In this document: one piece after another, positions 11,045 through 18,676 of the stretch | Layout: every line of letters starts with the position of its first letter | Numbering within the stretch: the stretch's first letter is position 1 | Notes under the pieces: generated by a model | Database searches by the model: none | The model's input: the letters and a program-made list of their open reading frames with translations, nothing else | Told to the model about the DNA's origin: nothing | Position numbers and translations under genes: made by a program | From: Bosea sp. BIWAKO-01 | Lineage (GTDB): Bacteria; Pseudomonadota; Alphaproteobacteria; Rhizobiales; Beijerinckiaceae | Length of the DNA: 64,000 nucleotides | Assembly (NCBI RefSeq): GCF_001748145.1 | Contig: NZ_BCQA01000001.1 | Span: 5,234,501-5,298,500, forward strand | Direction of reading: 5' to 3'

Positions 11045-11786
11045 GGGCGTTGCCGAGCGGAACGCCATCGAAGGCCGCGGCCGGGCCGCGCAGCACGAGG
11101 CCGAACGGCTGGCCGTCGGAATCATGCGCCGCAAGCTCGACCTCTGAGCCGACGACCTGCCGCAGCCAGCCTGCGACCGCACCCGCGCGCAAGTGAAGGT
11201 GGAAGTCGCCCTGCATGATGTTGACGAAGCCCATGGCCGGCTTCGGCTCCGGCAGCGCACCTCCCCAATGCTGGGCCAGACCTGGTTTCGTGAAATCGAT
11301 CGAGACCGGCACGGCATTGCGCAGGATCGCGGCGAAGGTCGCGGCACCGAGATCATCCTGCGGCACATCAGGCGATCCGCCGCCGGCAGCGCTCTCGCGC
11401 TCGACCGGCTCCAGGGCCTCGCCGGGGCCGAATAGGGCAAGCGCCTTGTCGAAGAGCTCCAACCCGTCGAGCCCGATCAGGCTGAACAGCACCTCGCCGG
11501 CAGCGTCCTGGCACTCGAGCCGGGGCAGCACCCGGTCGCGCATCTTGCTGGTGCGGTCGGCGACCAGTCGGGTTACGACCGAAAGATCGAGCGTGCTGTC
11601 GTGGAATTCTCCTTCAAGGCGCGCCTTGGTCCCGTCGATCGTGACGGTGCCGACTACGCCCATGCGCTCATGCGTCGCGCCGCCGGAGCGTGCGCTCAGC
11701 ATGACGCGGCCCATGGCGGGCAGGCTTGCCAGGATTTCGGCCGAGGGTTGCTTCAGCAGTTCGCGGGGATGTGTGGTGTTTGTCAT
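11037..11786 (-). CDS. ChuX/HutX-like haem-utilisation protein
   Basis: A 249-residue protein that resembles the ChuX/HutX/HmuS haem-handling fold. The beginning (ILASLPAMGRVMLSARSGGATHERMGVVG) corresponds to the ALGRVLVVTRNEYAVHEK region of HmuS-type proteins, and the second half (PKPAMGFVNIMQGDFHLHLR) to the region with the invariant glycine and histidine. It is longer than single-domain ChuX or HutX (about 165 residues) and shorter than HmuS (about 350). Family members bind haem in the cytoplasm and pass it to degrading enzymes. The ATG at 11786 has GGAG upstream; an in-frame TTG at 11798 is less likely. It is the second gene of the operon behind the TonB receptor. Confidence 0.7.
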   Translation of the reverse strand: MTNTTHPRELLKQPSAEILASLPAMGRVMLSARSGGATHERMGVVGTVTIDGTKARLEGEFHDSTLDLSVVTRLVADRTSKMRDRVLPRLECQDAAGEVLFSLIGLDGLELFDKALALFGPGEALEPVERESAAGGGSPDVPQDDLGAATFAAILRNAVPVSIDFTKPGLAQHWGGALPEPKPAMGFVNIMQGDFHLHLRAGAVAGWLRQVVGSEVELAAHDSDGQPFGLVLRGPAAAFDGVPLGNAHG

Positions 11787-11807
11787 AGGGGACTCCAAGG
11801 AAAGGAT

Positions 11808-11839
11808 GCGACGCTCCGGGGTCTCGCTCGGAGCGTCGC
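11808..11839. repeat. Perfect inverted repeat between receptor and ChuX-like genes
   Basis: GCGACGCTCCG (11808-11818) and its exact complement CGGAGCGTCGC (11829-11839) can form an 11-bp stem with a 10-nt loop. It lies in the 114-bp gap between the TonB receptor stop and the next start on the minus strand. Without a U-tract it is more likely an mRNA-stability or partial attenuation hairpin than a full terminator. Confidence 0.7.
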
Positions 11840-11900
11840 GTGACTGACCGCAGCCGTTGCAGCCGCGGTCGCGAATTGGGTGGCGCTAAGTCGTTGCGTC

Positions 11901-14153
11901 TCAGAACTCGACTGAGGCTGCGAGCTTGAAGGTACGGCCAGCCGCGGTCTGCAGTTCGAGCGGATTGGTCGCGGCGACTGCGGCCGAAGCAGGAACCTTG
12001 TCGAAATTATAGACGTTCGAGAAATAGCGGCGATCGAAGATGTTCTGCACGCCGCCGCGGACGGTGATGTGCGAGGTCGGCTTCCAGTTCAGGAAGGCAT
12101 CGAACACGGTGTACCCTGCCGGCTTGAAGATAGTCGGCGCGCTGGCGCGCGTGACGCCGGCTCCGAAGGTTCCGATGACCTCCGCCTCCAGCCCATATTC
12201 CGGCATCAGGTATTTCAGCCCGGCCACGGCGGTCAGGGGAGTGGTGGCATTGTAGGGCGTGGTCAAAGCGCCAGCGTCGGTCTTCTGCGTGCCGTACTGG
12301 TAGCTCAGCGCGACATTGGCGAGCCAGCGCTCGTGGAATTTCCACTCGGCTGATGCCTCGATACCGGAAATCTTCACGCTCGAGAGGTTGCGATAAGTCA
12401 GATCGGTCGAACCGGGGATCGGCGCGAAGTTCTGAATGAAGTCCTTGTAATCGGCATGGAAGACGCCGACCGAGAACCAGCCATTGTCGAAGCGACCTCG
12501 GAAGCCGGCCTCGTAGGACGTGACGCTCTCGGGCTTGAGATCGGGATTCGGGATCAGGTTCTGGGTGCCCATCGGCAGCGACGTATAGAGCTGCTGCGCG
12601 GTCGGCATCTTGAAGCCCTGGGCGTAGCGGGCATAGAGCGAATAGGTCTCGTCGAGCTTGAAGATCGTGCCGACCTGCGGGATCAGCTTATGCGAGTCGA
12701 TCTCGCGCGGAGCCTTGCCGGGCACGATGACGTAACCTGGCCCAATGCTCGGGTCGATCTTGTAATTGGCGTAACGGACACCCGGCGTGATCGTCCAGCG
12801 ACCATTCATCAGCTCGATTTCGTCCTGCAGATAGAAATCGTAGCGCGTCGTCGTCGCGTTGGCGAAGTTGAAACCGCCTGCAATCGTCGTGGTGGTGACG
12901 CCGGTCGACATGTTCCGGACGTCGTCGCGACGCTCGTAATCGGTTTTGGTGACGTCGCCCTGGAACCCGTAGGTCAGCCTGTGGAAGCTCGAGCCGAGTG
13001 CGAAGCTCGACTTGGCCTGGATGTCGAGCTGCGAGAATTGCTCGGAATAGTCGAGGAAGCCGCGCGTGAAGCGCTCCTGGTTATTGGCCTGCGTCTGGAA
13101 CCGGTTATTGGTGACTTCACGCTTCTGCGGCGAGAAGGATGCCTGCCAGCGGATCGAGTCAAGGAAGCTCGAGCCGACATCCCATTGATGCTCGAAGGCG
13201 ATGCGTTGGCGCGACTTCACCTCGTCTCGGATGTAGGGTCCGTTGCGAATGCCGGACGAGACGACGTTGTAGTCCCAGAGCTGGTTGACCTTTGAACTGT
13301 TGTCGAAATACTCGCCGGTCAGCTTGAACGTATGGTCAGTCGTCGGCGAGAAGACGATCTTGCCGAAGGCGTTCCAGACCGTGCTGTCGAGCGGGTTCAG
13401 CGTGTCGCAGCCGAGATAGCGCAGGCTCGGCACAGGGCAGCCCCAGCGGCCGCCATCGGCCCGGGCACGGCCAAGTTTGGCCTCCTCCGCTGTCTTCTGG
13501 CTCAGGCCGACAATGGCCTCGAGGGCAGGGGTGAGCCTGAAGGCTGCGATGCCGGTCTTGGTGAAGGAGCGGTCGAAACTGTCGTAACCGGCATCGAGAC
13601 GCACGGCATAGGGCTTGTCCTTGCCCTTCAGCAGGTCCTGCGGATCGAGCGTACGATAGGCGACGATGCCGCCCAGCGCATCGGCGCCCCAGAGCACCGA
13701 GCCTGGCCCACGCACGATCTCGACACTCTTCAGGAAGGGCATGTCGACGAAGTTGCGGTTGCCGTCGGTGATGCGTTCGATCACGCGCGATCCATCGATC
13801 TGCATCTGGACGCGGTTGCCGCCGACCCCGCGGATCGTGAAGCCATCGAGGTTGCCGAACGGGTCGGTGCCGCTGGTGAGGCGGTTGACGCTGACGCCCG
13901 GCTGATAGCGCACGAGGTCCTGCATGTCGCGCGTCATGCGCTCGTCGAGTTCCTGCCGTGAAATGACGTTCACGACGCCGGGAACATCGAGAGCCTGCTT
14001 CTCACCACGCGTCGCCGTGACCGTAATCTGGTCGAGCGTGAACGCCGGTGACGCACTGCCGCCATCCGCGATAGCTTGAGAGTAACAAATCGTGCTTTGA
14101 AGAATTGTAAAAAGGAAAGCGGCTGAAAAATATAGTTTTGATTTGTTCTTCAT
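11901..14153 (-). CDS. TonB-dependent outer-membrane receptor (haem/haemoprotein type)
   Basis: A 750-residue outer-membrane receptor. After a signal peptide (start MKNKSKLYFSAAF) comes a TonB-box-like segment (FTLDQITVTATRG), the plug domain (PGVVNVISRQELDE... FTIRGVGGNRVQMQIDGSR... VEIVRGPGSVLWGADALGGIVAY) and a 22-strand barrel ending in FKLAASVEF, with a terminal aromatic residue. GFKMPTAQQLY followed by NLIPNPDLKPE corresponds to the FRAP/NPNL box of haem receptors. The ATG at 14153 is preferred because the 34 upstream in-frame residues precede the signal peptide. It heads the operon 14153-6483. The ChuX- and ChaN-like partners point to haem; a corrinoid cannot be excluded given the neighbourhood. 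Confidence 0.9.
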   Translation of the reverse strand: MKNKSKLYFSAAFLFTILQSTICYSQAIADGGSASPAFTLDQITVTATRGEKQALDVPGVVNVISRQELDERMTRDMQDLVRYQPGVSVNRLTSGTDPFGNLDGFTIRGVGGNRVQMQIDGSRVIERITDGNRNFVDMPFLKSVEIVRGPGSVLWGADALGGIVAYRTLDPQDLLKGKDKPYAVRLDAGYDSFDRSFTKTGIAAFRLTPALEAIVGLSQKTAEEAKLGRARADGGRWGCPVPSLRYLGCDTLNPLDSTVWNAFGKIVFSPTTDHTFKLTGEYFDNSSKVNQLWDYNVVSSGIRNGPYIRDEVKSRQRIAFEHQWDVGSSFLDSIRWQASFSPQKREVTNNRFQTQANNQERFTRGFLDYSEQFSQLDIQAKSSFALGSSFHRLTYGFQGDVTKTDYERRDDVRNMSTGVTTTTIAGGFNFANATTTRYDFYLQDEIELMNGRWTITPGVRYANYKIDPSIGPGYVIVPGKAPREIDSHKLIPQVGTIFKLDETYSLYARYAQGFKMPTAQQLYTSLPMGTQNLIPNPDLKPESVTSYEAGFRGRFDNGWFSVGVFHADYKDFIQNFAPIPGSTDLTYRNLSSVKISGIEASAEWKFHERWLANVALSYQYGTQKTDAGALTTPYNATTPLTAVAGLKYLMPEYGLEAEVIGTFGAGVTRASAPTIFKPAGYTVFDAFLNWKPTSHITVRGGVQNIFDRRYFSNVYNFDKVPASAAVAATNPLELQTAAGRTFKLAASVEF

Positions 14154-14280
14154 TGGAAGACCCCAGTCCATTTGCGGGTGGATGTAGTCCTCCGTTGATA
14201 GGATTCGCAATTGTAAATTTAACACAGTGTTTTCTGATGCGACTTCATCTCGCAAAGTACATCTGCAATTTATAGTAGAT

Positions 14281-14300
14281 GTAGATTCTAATTATTCTAC
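14281..14300. promoter_or_regulatory. Possible iron-responsive operator upstream of the receptor operon
   Basis: In an AT-rich island the 20-mer GTAGATTCTAATTATTCTAC has matching 5-bp arms (GTAGA/TCTAC) and partial resemblance to the alphaproteobacterial iron control element bound by Irr. It lies about 130 bp upstream of the receptor start and about 185 bp upstream of the metE riboswitch. The match is incomplete, so this is only a candidate. Confidence 0.3.
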
Positions 14301-14464
14301 TTTAGCAATCTCAAGGGAACTGCTTGCCCCGCATCGTCAGCGCGCAACCAGGGAACGTCCCGCAGTCGGGGGTAGCGTCAGTCGACGTAGAAAATGATAT
14401 GGAGACATAAAGATGTCTTTATATTTCCATTGACCGCAGCGGCCATTTGGACCTAGGTTGGGCT

Positions 14465-14668
14465 GTCGTGGTTCTCCGGGTCTGTTTGCCCGGAGCTAAG
14501 AGGGAAGCCGGTGCGTCGGGGTCGCTATTGACCTGGGCAAGGCCGGCGCTGCCCCCGCAACTGTAAGCGGTGAGCCGCTGTCCAAGATGTGTCACTGAGG
14601 CCGGCAAGGTCTCGGGAAGGCCGGACAGCAGCGATGACCCGTGAGCCAGGAGACCTGCCTCGACGAAT
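14465..14668 (+). promoter_or_regulatory. Cobalamin (B12) riboswitch aptamer upstream of metE
   Basis: The blocks GGGAAGCCGGTG, GCTGCCCCCGCAACTGT, CACTGAGGCC and the B12 box AGCCAGGAGACCTGCC (14644-14659) are all present in order. Compared with the nrdA copy, the loop between the first two blocks is enlarged by about 20 nt. It controls the B12-independent methionine synthase, a classical target: when cobalamin is present, MetH can be used and metE is repressed. Confidence 0.96.
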
Positions 14669-14672
14669 TGAA

Positions 14673-14785
14673 CGTCCTCGGGCGGGGTGTCCCGGTGGAG
14701 CGCTTTGCGATTGCGCAGGCTCTTCGCCGGCGGAATCCTGGACGCGTCCGCTTTGGCCTTTGCCCCCAACTTTTGGGGTAAGCCT
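14673..14785 (+). promoter_or_regulatory. Expression platform of the metE riboswitch
   Basis: 14673-14699 is identical over 27 nt to the corresponding part of the nrdA leader. At 14764-14778 CCCCAACTTTTGGGG can form a 6-bp hairpin, ending 7 nt before the ATG, so the GGGG that would act as ribosome-binding site is paired. This suggests control of translation initiation, with the 27-nt block as a likely alternative pairing partner. Confidence 0.6.
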
Positions 14786-17134
14786 ATGTCATCTTCACTT
14801 CCTGTCGCGACCCTTGGCACGCCGCGCATTGGTCCGCGCCGCGAACTCAAGTCCGCTCTCGAAAGCTATTGGTCGGGCAAGTCGACCGAAAAGGACCTGC
14901 TCGACACCGCCGCGGCATTGCGCGCCGCCAACTGGGCCCGCCAGAAGGCGCGCGGCGTCACTGTCATCCCGTCGAACGACTTCTCGTTCTACGATCAGGT
15001 GCTGGACACCAGCGCGATGGTCGGCGCGATTCCCGACATCTATGGCTGGAAGGGCGGTCCGGTCGGGCTGGCGACCTATTTCGCCATGGCGCGAGGTGCG
15101 CAAGGCGAGACCGAGCCGCACACCTCCTGCGGCCATGCCCACCACGACCACGAACATTCCCACGGCGCCCCGGCGCAGGAAATGACCAAGTGGTTCGACA
15201 CCAACTACCACTACATGGTGCCGGAATTCGCGACCGGACAGCGCTTCGCGCTCTCCTCTCTCAAGGCGGTCGACGAGTACCGTGAGGCCAGGTCACTCGG
15301 CTACGACACTCGCCCGGTCCTGCTTGGACCGGTCACCTATCTGAAGCTCGGCAAGAGCAAGTATGCCAGCCTCGATCCGCTCTCGCTGCTCGGCGAGCTG
15401 CTGCCGGTCTATATCGATGTGCTGCGCCGCCTTTCTGCCAATGGCGCCGAATGGGTCCAGATCGACGAGCCTTGTCTCGTGCTCGATCTCGAAGAGGCCG
15501 CCTGTGACGCCCTGCGCCGGACCTACGCCACCATCGCCCATGCCTTGCCGCAGCTGAAGGTGATGCTGACGACCTATTTCGGTGCTCTCGGCGACAATCT
15601 CGACACAGCGGTCACGCTGCCTGTCGCCGGCCTTCATCTCGACCTCGTGCGCGCTCCCGCGCAGCTCAAGGAGGTGCTGGCCAAGGCGCCGCGTGGGCTC
15701 GTGCTGAAGCTCGGCATGATCGATGGCCGCAACATCTGGCGGGCCAACCTGCCGGCGCTGCTCGACCGCGTCGAGCCGGTTGTCGCCAGGCGCGGTACCG
15801 ACCATGTCCAGATCGCGTCGTCCTGCTCGCTGCTGCACACGCCGATCGATCTCGATCTCGAAACCGATCTCGATTCCGACCTGAAGAGCTGGCTCGCCTT
15901 CTCCGTGCAGAAGATGGGCGAACTCTCGGTGCTGGGCAAAGCCCTCGCGGGCGGCCGCGACAGCGTCAGGGATGCGCTGGACGCCTCGGCGGCCGCAGCG
16001 GCGGCCCGAAAGGCCTCGCCGAAAGTCCACGACGCCGCAGTGGCTGCGCGTGTCGCGGCGGTGACGCCCAGCATGACGGACCGCGGGAGCCCCTTCGCCG
16101 CCCGCGCAAGATTGCAGCGCGAGCGCTTCAACCTACCGGCCTTCCCGACGACGACGATCGGCTCCTTCCCGCAGACAGCCGAGGTCCGCAAGGCCCGCTC
16201 GGCTCATGCCAAGGGCCTGATCACCGATGCCGACTATGAGCAATTCCTGCGTGAGGAGACCGAGCGCACGGTGCGCTGGCAGGAGGAGATCGGCCTCGAC
16301 GTGCTCGTCCATGGCGAGTTCGAGCGCAACGACATGGTGCAGTATTTCGGCGAACAGCTCGCCGGCTTCGCCTTCACCAAACACGGCTGGGTCCAGAGCT
16401 ACGGCTCGCGCTGTGTGCGGCCGCCGATCCTGTTCGGCGACGTCTCGCGGCCGAAGCCGATGACAGTCGGCTGGTGGACCTATTCGCAGTCGCTGACGAC
16501 GAGGCCGATGAAGGGCATGCTGACTGGGCCTGTGACGATCCTGAACTGGTCCTTCGTCCGCGACGACATCCCGCGCAGTGCCTCCTGCCGCCAGATCGCG
16601 CTGGCGATCCGGGACGAGGTCATCGATTTGGAGAAGGCCGGAGCCGCGATGATCCAGATCGACGAGGCAGCGCTGCGCGAGGGGCTGCCGCTGCGCAAGA
16701 GCGAGTGGAAGGGCTATCTGGACTGGGCAGTCGGCAGCTTCAGGCTCTGTGCTTCGGGCGTCACCGACGCAACCCAGGTGCACACCCATATGTGCTACTC
16801 AGAGTTCAACGACATCATCGACGCGATCGCAGCGATGGACGCCGATGTGATCTCGATCGAGACTTCGCGCTCGAAGATGGAACTGCTCGACGCCTTCAAG
16901 ACCTATCGCTACCCCAACGAGATCGGTCCCGGCGTCTATGACATCCATTCGCCGCGGGTGCCCGAGGTGGGCGAGATGACAAGCCTGATGAAACTCGCTC
17001 GCCTCCAGCTCGCAGACGAACAGCTCTGGATCAACCCCGATTGCGGCCTGAAGACTCGCAAATGGGAGGAGGTCAGGCCCGGCCTCGTCAACATGGTCGA
17101 AGCCGCTCGGTACGTCCGGGCCGCCGCTCGCTGA
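14786..17134 (+). CDS. metE: Cobalamin-independent methionine synthase
   Basis: A 782-residue enzyme that transfers the methyl group of 5-methyltetrahydropteroyl-triglutamate to homocysteine in the cytosol. The C-terminal zinc site is intact: His668 and Cys670 in HTHMC, and Cys753 in NPDCGLKTR, with the same 83-residue spacing as in E. coli MetE. The N-terminal domain is full length. A histidine-rich insertion, CGHAHHDHEHSHG at residues 115-127, sits just before the conserved MTKWFDTNYHYMVPEF segment. The start ATG follows the riboswitch hairpin, and the in-frame upstream ATG at 14687 lies inside the riboswitch leader and is rejected. An 11-bp GC hairpin follows the stop. Confidence 0.97.
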   Translation: MSSSLPVATLGTPRIGPRRELKSALESYWSGKSTEKDLLDTAAALRAANWARQKARGVTVIPSNDFSFYDQVLDTSAMVGAIPDIYGWKGGPVGLATYFAMARGAQGETEPHTSCGHAHHDHEHSHGAPAQEMTKWFDTNYHYMVPEFATGQRFALSSLKAVDEYREARSLGYDTRPVLLGPVTYLKLGKSKYASLDPLSLLGELLPVYIDVLRRLSANGAEWVQIDEPCLVLDLEEAACDALRRTYATIAHALPQLKVMLTTYFGALGDNLDTAVTLPVAGLHLDLVRAPAQLKEVLAKAPRGLVLKLGMIDGRNIWRANLPALLDRVEPVVARRGTDHVQIASSCSLLHTPIDLDLETDLDSDLKSWLAFSVQKMGELSVLGKALAGGRDSVRDALDASAAAAAARKASPKVHDAAVAARVAAVTPSMTDRGSPFAARARLQRERFNLPAFPTTTIGSFPQTAEVRKARSAHAKGLITDADYEQFLREETERTVRWQEEIGLDVLVHGEFERNDMVQYFGEQLAGFAFTKHGWVQSYGSRCVRPPILFGDVSRPKPMTVGWWTYSQSLTTRPMKGMLTGPVTILNWSFVRDDIPRSASCRQIALAIRDEVIDLEKAGAAMIQIDEAALREGLPLRKSEWKGYLDWAVGSFRLCASGVTDATQVHTHMCYSEFNDIIDAIAAMDADVISIETSRSKMELLDAFKTYRYPNEIGPGVYDIHSPRVPEVGEMTSLMKLARLQLADEQLWINPDCGLKTRKWEEVRPGLVNMVEAARYVRAAAR

Positions 17135-17147
17135 GCACCCGAGGCTC

Positions 17148-17176
17148 GTCGCGGCGGCGCAGGATGCCGCCGCGAC
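17148..17176 (+). terminator. Hairpin after metE
   Basis: GTCGCGGCGGC (17148-17158) pairs perfectly with GCCGCCGCGAC (17166-17176) across a 7-nt loop, 13 bp after the metE stop. No T-run follows, so termination efficiency is uncertain. Confidence 0.55.
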
Positions 17177-17363
17177 GTCGCCGTCAAGCCGGCATCGCCT
17201 CTCCAGCTTCTCGGCAGGTCGGGGATCTCTGCGCGGTGGGCGAGGGGGACCGCGCATACAGCTCCATGCCGTGCTGCCTCACGTGAGGTGCCCGACGCTT
17301 GTTTGCGCCTCAGCAATTGACGCAGCCAACAGCAGTGCTATCCAAACGTCAGGAGGGCAGCCC

Positions 17364-17756
17364 TTGTCCGTGTGGCGCCAGAGAGTAGGTTCGAGCCGTT
17401 GGGTTGCGGTCGCCGTGGCCTATCTGCTCGTGCTCCAGGCGGTTCTGACGGGGCTCGCGTCCGGTGCCAATGCTGCGAGCATTGCTCTTGATCGCACGTT
17501 GGCCATAACGCTTTGCTCGCCGAGCGCCTCTTCACCGGTTGGCACGACCGAGCGTGGCACTGCGCAGCATGATCTGATGAGCGGCTGCGCGCTCGGCTGC
17601 GCTCATTCGGCTCAAGCGGATGCGCCGTCAGCAATTGGCTATCTGCCAGTTGTCTACCGGATCGCCGACCGGAACGCCTTCATCAGGCATTTTGACGCGC
17701 CCCAAGGCTTTGTCGCCGGCCGATCGCCTGCCAATCCTCGCGCACCGCCCGTCTGA
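17364..17756 (+). CDS. DUF2946-like small membrane/periplasmic protein
   Basis: A protein of about 130 residues with an N-terminal hydrophobic helix (WVAVAVAYLLVLQAVLTGLASGA), a cysteine before a Ser/Pro-rich stretch, and a CALGCAH motif in the C-terminal half. This layout resembles the DUF2946 family often found next to copper-handling genes. The start is inferred as TTG at 17364 because AGGAGG lies at 17351-17356; an in-frame GTG at 17370 is an alternative. The Cys/His cluster could bind a metal, which would fit the downstream YcnI and CopC-CopD genes. The function is not established. Confidence 0.6.
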   Translation: MSVWRQRVGSSRWVAVAVAYLLVLQAVLTGLASGANAASIALDRTLAITLCSPSASSPVGTTERGTAQHDLMSGCALGCAHSAQADAPSAIGYLPVVYRIADRNAFIRHFDAPQGFVAGRSPANPRAPPV

Positions 17757-18111
17757 GACCTGAGCAGGCCGCCATGCGTTCGCGCATGCGGGGCCGCTCT
17801 GTTGCGCGATCTCGGCTTCAAGGCCGACTTGCCCGCCATCCCCTGCAGATGTGCACCAGCTTCGCGGATCCGAGCATTCGGCGCGATGTCTGCCCTGTAA
17901 GCGAATGAAGCACGGGGCTCGCGCCTGCCATGCCTCGGATCCCCATGCCAGCGGTTCCTTTGCTGATCGCAATCTGTCCGAGGCCGTCGTGCCGGGATCG
18001 CCATCATCGGGCGGCACTCGCAGTCCGATGACCACACTCAAAGGCATCGAGCGTCACGGACGCTCTCACCAATCCGTCGCAGAGCCACTCTCACAGACCA
18101 AGGATTACGCC
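17757..18111. other. Intergenic region with a UUCG hairpin
   Basis: No gene recognised in 355 bases. CATGCGTTCGCGCATG at 17773-17788 forms a 6-bp stem with a UUCG tetraloop just after the DUF2946-like gene and is a plausible terminator or stability hairpin. A long in-frame extension of the next gene crosses this region but lacks protein-like character. Confidence 0.5.
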
Positions 18112-18630
18112 ATGAAGACCCATCTCCTCGCAGCGATGCTCGTCACTCTGGGAACAACCGGTGCTCTCGCTCATATCACCCTCGAAACGCAGCAGGCTCC
18201 GGTCGGCTCGACCTACAAGGCCGTGCTGCGCGTGCCCCATGGTTGCCAGGGCGCCGCAACAACGAAAGTCCGCGTCCGGATTCCCGAGGGCGTGATCGCG
18301 ATCAAGCCGATGCCCAAGCCCGGCTGGACACTGGAAACGGTGAAGGGCCCCTATGGCAAAGCTTTCGACTACTACGGCACACCGACTTCGGAAGGCGTGA
18401 AGGAAGTGGTCTGGAGCGGCGGCAGGCTGCTTGACGAGCACTATGACGAGTTCGTGCTGCGCGGGTATCTGACCTCCGACCTGAAGGCCGACACCGTCCT
18501 CTACGTACCGGTCGTCCAGGAGTGCGAGGGCGGCGCAGTCGAACGCTGGATCGAGATCCCGACTGAGGGCAAGAGCGCGGACGACTACAAGTATCCGGCT
18601 CCCGGTCTGAAGCTCACCCCGAAGAAGTAA
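18112..18630 (+). CDS. ycnI: YcnI-like copper-binding periplasmic protein (DUF1775)
   Basis: A 172-residue secreted protein. The signal peptide ends GALA, leaving His21 as first residue of the mature chain (HITLETQQAP), with the conserved PVGSTYKAVLRVPHGC and PKPGWTLE segments. Family members bind Cu(II) through the N-terminal histidine in a monohistidine-brace site. The downstream CopC-CopD fusion starts 46 bp later and is probably cotranscribed; a GC-rich hairpin with a TTCG loop lies between them. It probably acts as a periplasmic copper chaperone. The symbol denotes the family. Confidence 0.9.
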   Translation: MKTHLLAAMLVTLGTTGALAHITLETQQAPVGSTYKAVLRVPHGCQGAATTKVRVRIPEGVIAIKPMPKPGWTLETVKGPYGKAFDYYGTPTSEGVKEVVWSGGRLLDEHYDEFVLRGYLTSDLKADTVLYVPVVQECEGGAVERWIEIPTEGKSADDYKYPAPGLKLTPKK

Positions 18631-18676
18631 ACCGAGCAAGGCAGCAGGGCTTCGCGCCCGGCTGCTGGGAGTTGCC

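Noticed and set aside
14687..14785. Upstream in-frame start of metE at 14687
   Set aside because: It lies within the riboswitch expression platform; MetE proteins begin at the ATG at 14786.
17851..18111. Upstream extension of the YcnI reading frame
   Set aside because: The extension would bury the signal peptide and is not protein-like; the ATG at 18112 gives a normal secreted YcnI.
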